A stretch of 33,183 nt of DNA from Actinomycetota bacterium (GTDB taxonomy: Bacteria > Actinomycetota > Thermoleophilia > Miltoncostaeales > Miltoncostaeaceae). Shown here piece by piece: positions 30,357 to 33,183 of the stretch. The translations under genes and the position numbers were made by a program. The notes under the pieces were generated by a model. The model had not been told where the DNA came from, ran no database searches, and saw only the letters and a list, made by a program, of their open reading frames with translations. Position 1 is the first letter of the stretch; each line of letters opens with the position of its first letter. Where the stretch lies: contig SYFI01000011.1 of the NCBI GenBank assembly GCA_005800465.1, positions 1-33,183 of the forward strand, read 5' to 3'.

Positions 30357-31418
30357 TCAGCGGGCGGTTGGCACACCTTCGAGGCGCGCCACCTCACGAC
30401 GCACGGCCGGCGCGACCTCAGTGCCGAGGAGTTCGATTGATCGCATCATGTCCCGGTGGGGCGGGTTTCCGACGCCCATGTGGATCATCGTCCGGTGGTT
30501 CCCGAACATCTCGTACTCGGCGAGAATCTTCTCGGTCACCTCTGCCGGGCTCCCCACCATCAGGGCCGCATGCGGCTCGCGCATGCGGTCGAACCCAGGT
30601 CTGTCGATCTCATGCCCCCACCCACGCTCGCGCCCGATCTGGTTCATAGCGGCCATGAGCCCGGGAGCAGAGATGTCGGCAGCCTTCTGCGAGGTATCGG
30701 CGATAAAGCCATGCGATCCGATTCCCACCGGCACCGTCGCGGGATCGAACCCCGACGCCTTCAGTGCCTCGTGGTACAGGTTCACGAAGGGGATAAATGG
30801 CTGCGCGGCGGCACCGATGATGGCGATATTGATGGGCAGCCCGCGCATGGCTGCGTTCACTGCCGACTGCGGCGTGCCACCAACGGCAACCCAGATGGGC
30901 AGATGGTCCTGCTGGGGGCGCGGGTACACGGCACGGCCCTCAATGGGAGCGCGGTGGCGTCCGCTCCACGTCACCACCAGCTCATCGTTGAGTTGCCGCA
31001 GCAAATCGAGTTTCTCGAGAAAGAGCGACTCGTACTCAGCCAGGTCGTATCCAAAGAGCGGGAATGACTCGATGAACGATCCACGCCCGGCCATGATCTC
31101 GGCGCGGCCCTCGCTGAGGAGATCAACGGTGGCGAAGTCCTGGAACACCCGCACCGGATCGTCGGACGACAGCACAGTGACTGAACTGGTGAGCCGGATG
31201 CGCGAGGTACGAACGGCGGCGGCGGCCAACACAATGGCGGGTGACGACACCGGGAAGTCCGGGCGATGGTGCTCGCCGACGCCAAAGATGTCGAGGCCCA
31301 CCTCGTCGGCCAGCACGATCTCCTCCACCAGTTCGCGAATGCGCTGCCCCTCATCGGGTCGCCGCGCGGTCGCCGGATCTGGCGTCGCGTCGCCAAATGA
31401 GTAGATGCCGATCTGCAT
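30357..31418 (-). CDS. LLM-class flavin-dependent oxidoreductase
   Basis: A 353-residue luciferase-like monooxygenase or oxidoreductase. The start MQIGIYSFGDATPDP, then LDIFGVGEHHRPDFPVSSPA, RLTSSVTVLSSDDPVRVFQ and DLLSEGRAEIMAGRGSF are typical of FMN-dependent LLM members. Many related annotations read luciferase-like monooxygenase. The upstream extension to 31910 is antisense-like. ATG 31418 shares one base with the stop of the upstream membrane protein (TGATG), so translation is coupled. The substrate is unknown. Confidence 0.85.
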   Translation of the reverse strand: MQIGIYSFGDATPDPATARRPDEGQRIRELVEEIVLADEVGLDIFGVGEHHRPDFPVSSPAIVLAAAAVRTSRIRLTSSVTVLSSDDPVRVFQDFATVDLLSEGRAEIMAGRGSFIESFPLFGYDLAEYESLFLEKLDLLRQLNDELVVTWSGRHRAPIEGRAVYPRPQQDHLPIWVAVGGTPQSAVNAAMRGLPINIAIIGAAAQPFIPFVNLYHEALKASGFDPATVPVGIGSHGFIADTSQKAADISAPGLMAAMNQIGRERGWGHEIDRPGFDRMREPHAALMVGSPAEVTEKILAEYEMFGNHRTMIHMGVGNPPHRDMMRSIELLGTEVAPAVRREVARLEGVPTAR

Positions 31419-31759
31419 CACGCCCCGCCTTCCCGCTGTGCGCGCGCCTCGTCGAGCTCCCGCTGGATCACCCCGTCGTCGCGCTCCGCGAAGATGACGT
31501 ACGCCACGTAGAAGACCCCGAGGCTGATGCCCAGGCCCACCCATACCCACAGCAGCACAGGCCAGTCGAGGGCGAGCCCAATCAGCCACCCGATAACGAG
31601 GCTGAACGGCACCATGGTGAGGCCGATGACCCAGAGTCGGCGGCGCGCAACCTGCGAATACTCTGGATTGGGATGGAGCCCCTCCTGCTGGGCGGCGACC
31701 CGGGCCACGATCTGTTCGCGACTCTCTCGTTCCGGCGGGTGCGCATGCGGGTGCGTCAT
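31418..31759 (-). CDS. Two-span membrane protein, unknown function
   Basis: A 113-residue protein. A soluble N terminus (ESREQIVARVAAQQEGLHPN) is followed by two membrane helices (about 45-63 and 67-86: IGLTMVPFSLVIGWLIGLA and LLWVWVGLGISLGVFYVAYV) and an acidic/basic tail. The ATG at 31759 follows a TACCCT box by 7 bases. The longer ORF start was not used. It is coupled to the LLM gene. No family is recognised. Confidence 0.7.
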   Translation of the reverse strand: MTHPHAHPPERESREQIVARVAAQQEGLHPNPEYSQVARRRLWVIGLTMVPFSLVIGWLIGLALDWPVLLWVWVGLGISLGVFYVAYVIFAERDDGVIQRELDEARAQREGGA

Positions 31760-31766
31760 TGCAGAG

Positions 31767-31772
31767 AGGGTA
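31767..31772 (-). promoter_or_regulatory. -10 box for the membrane protein-LLM operon
   Basis: Minus-strand TACCCT lies 7 bases before the ATG at 31759, the leaderless spacing. It lies within the 47-base gap to the upstream M23 gene's stop. Confidence 0.45.
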
Positions 31773-31806
31773 GCGTGGCCGCGCGTGGCGACCGACGTGC
31801 AGCGGA

Positions 31807-32895
31807 TCAACCCACGCGGGGCCAGGCCGACACCAGCGGGTAGGGCCTGATTGGACCGCCACCAGCGGGATGGATCTCAAAGTGCAGGTGCGGCACGGTG
31901 CCCTGTGCATCGCCGGTCATCCCGACGTATCCCACCACGTCACCCGCCTTCACCGACGCACCATCACGGGTGATCTCCGCGAAGCTATCGAGGTGGCAGT
32001 AGAAGTACTCATCGCCGTTGGCACCCCGCACCCATAGACGGTTGCCGCTGATGGGCGTGTTGCCCGGTCGCATCACGGTGCCCGTCACCACGGCGACGAT
32101 GGGTGCCTGCATCGCCGCCATCAGGTCAATGCCTTCGTGCAGGCGACCGCCGCCACGCGCCTGCAGCCAGTCGTCGCTGAAGGTGGTGGGGGCGGCCACG
32201 GGAAATACCGGCTCGGTACCGGGTGCTGCCAGCACGGGGTCGCTGGTGCCCACCGAGGCAGCGGCGCGAGTGGTGCCCGCCCGACGGGCCCGCAGCTCGG
32301 CCCGGAGGTCACCACGCACCTGTTCAAGCCGCATGTGCTGCGCCTTCGCCAGCCCCTTCACGCGGGCCGCCTCGCGAGACGCCTCACGCTCCCCGGCGCG
32401 CGCTGTGACGATCGCGCGCGCCAGTCGGTCCTGTGCGGCTGCCAATTCGGCGCTCCGACGGCGCATGGTCACTGCCAGACGGGCGTCGTCGGTGGCCGCC
32501 GCCCGCAGGGCCTCAGTCCCGGCCATGAGATCGCCTATCGATCCGCTGGACACGATGACCTCGACCAGCCCGGGGTCGGGGTGGCGGTAGAGCGTGCTGA
32601 TGCGCTCTGAAAGCCGCTCGCCCGCCAGCATCAGGGCGCTGCGGCTTGTCGCGAGCGCACGGCGACTCTGTGCAGCATCGTCGCGCGCCTGCTGCACACG
32701 GTCCATCGCGACGTTGTGTCGCGATGCGGCCTCCCCGGCCAGGGCGTCAAGGTGCGCGCTGCGCGCCTCGAATGCCGCTGCCCGCTGTTTCAGACTTGTG
32801 ACGTCGCGCGCAGCCCATGCCGCGCCGGGCACCACGGTGGTGGTGCACACGGCGAGGAGGCTGATGAGGGTGATGAGGGTGCGGCGGCGGGACAT
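31807..32895 (-). CDS. Secreted M23 peptidase (EnvC/NlpD-like)
   Basis: A 362-residue protein with a signal peptide (MSRRRTLITLISLLAVCTTT... to AWA, about 28), a long coiled-coil region (about 32-210) and an M23 lysostaphin-like domain at the C terminus. The zinc ligands appear intact: His253 and Asp257 in LHEGIDLMA, and His336xHis338 in VPHLHFEIHP. It probably cleaves peptidoglycan cross-links or activates an amidase at division. A third glycine-rich strand GGGRLHEG is present. It shares the strand with the downstream membrane protein gene, 47 bases away. Confidence 0.88.
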   Translation of the reverse strand: MSRRRTLITLISLLAVCTTTVVPGAAWAARDVTSLKQRAAAFEARSAHLDALAGEAASRHNVAMDRVQQARDDAAQSRRALATSRSALMLAGERLSERISTLYRHPDPGLVEVIVSSGSIGDLMAGTEALRAAATDDARLAVTMRRRSAELAAAQDRLARAIVTARAGEREASREAARVKGLAKAQHMRLEQVRGDLRAELRARRAGTTRAAASVGTSDPVLAAPGTEPVFPVAAPTTFSDDWLQARGGGRLHEGIDLMAAMQAPIVAVVTGTVMRPGNTPISGNRLWVRGANGDEYFYCHLDSFAEITRDGASVKAGDVVGYVGMTGDAQGTVPHLHFEIHPAGGGPIRPYPLVSAWPRVG

Positions 32896-32950
32896 GTCGG
32901 GTTCTCATTCGCCCCCGAGTGCCCGCATCCTCACAACATGCGTTGCGAGA

Positions 32951-33183
32951 TCAGCCCGCTTCTTCGGCCAGTGCCTCGTTCAGCTGCGCCTGTGCATTGA
33001 TAGCCGCCGGGAAACCCGCATACGAAGCCAACTGGATGACCAGCTCCCGCAGCTCGTCTTCGGTGATGCCCACGCGCAGGGCCGCGCGCATGTGCACCTT
33101 CACCTGGCGGTCCTTGCCTGCCATCGCCATAAGCATTGAGAGTGTGGCGATTTGGCGCTCGCGCACGCCGAGGCCCGGGCGGC
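32951..33183 (-). CDS. Carboxymuconolactone decarboxylase family protein, 5' end outside window
   Basis: Only the C-terminal ~76 residues are in the window: RPGLGVRERQIATLSMLMAM, then VKVHMRAALRVGITEDEL and VIQLASYAGFPAAINAQA match the CMD fold of gamma-carboxymuconolactone decarboxylase and AhpD-like proteins. The family forms alpha-helical trimers or hexamers. The GTG at 33166 is internal, because RPGLG continues in frame to the window edge. Whether it is a decarboxylase or a peroxidase-like AhpD member cannot be decided. No CxxC is seen in this part. Confidence 0.8.
   Translation of the reverse strand, partial: RPGLGVRERQIATLSMLMAMAGKDRQVKVHMRAALRVGITEDELRELVIQLASYAGFPAAINAQAQLNEALAEEAG

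Overview
The window is GC-rich bacterial chromosome with the gene order infC-rpmI-rplT-rRNA methylase-pheS-pheT-argC-argJ-argB-argD, which is the order typical of Actinobacteria. Two luciferase-like (LLM) oxidoreductases, RecX, frequent GTG starts and many TANNNT boxes 6-7 bases before start codons (leaderless-type promoters) agree with a high-GC actinobacterium. It may be an uncultured lineage such as Thermoleophilia, but that placement is only a guess. No rRNA, tRNA, IS element, prophage or CRISPR array was found.

Layout. 1-298: one copy of a REP-like repeat, a strong Rho-independent terminator for the arg operon and an extra long inverted repeat in the argD 3' UTR. 299-10939 (minus strand): a translation and arginine-biosynthesis supercluster. 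Most junctions are ATGA overlaps. The run is interrupted between argJ and argB by two small coupled genes (DUF6883-like and DUF4926-like) with their own promoter-like box. 11081-16208: a YgjP-like metallopeptidase, a CDF metal transporter with an enlarged cytosolic part, an mhqO/mhqD-like quinone-detoxification pair (mhqO frameshifted), a small gene with a LexA-type box over its start codon, a zinc-metallopeptidase lipoprotein gene split by an in-frame TGA, and a 43-residue zinc-ribbon gene. 16277-18072: a SIS-domain and PIG-L deacetylase operon, probably amino-sugar related. 18073-18406: intergenic DNA with three copies of the REP-like repeat. 18407-24326: DUF1684 protein, second CDF transporter, MFS exporter, an unknown protein, a secreted phosphodiester-glycosidase-like protein and a membrane-anchored Thr/Gly-repeat protein. 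24373-33183: LLM oxidoreductase, a very large fusion enzyme, a doubly frameshifted DUF302 gene, RecX with a zinc-ribbon gene, a second LLM oxidoreductase, a small membrane protein, an M23 peptidase and the 3' part of a carboxymuconolactone-decarboxylase-like gene.

Most notable: a single 1132-residue ORF (25494-28892) joins a branched-chain 2-oxoacid dehydrogenase E1 alpha, E1 beta, one lipoyl domain and a complete ketoacyl-ACP synthase III (Cys-His-Asn triad present), with no E2 acyltransferase domain. This suggests direct transfer of an acyl group from lipoyl-lysine to a KAS III, bypassing acyl-CoA. That reading is inference.

Caution: three accessory genes carry single-base indels or a nonsense codon, while their flanking coding sequence is well conserved. 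Two of the indels lie in short homopolymers. They may be recent gene decay or assembly errors, and raw reads would decide.
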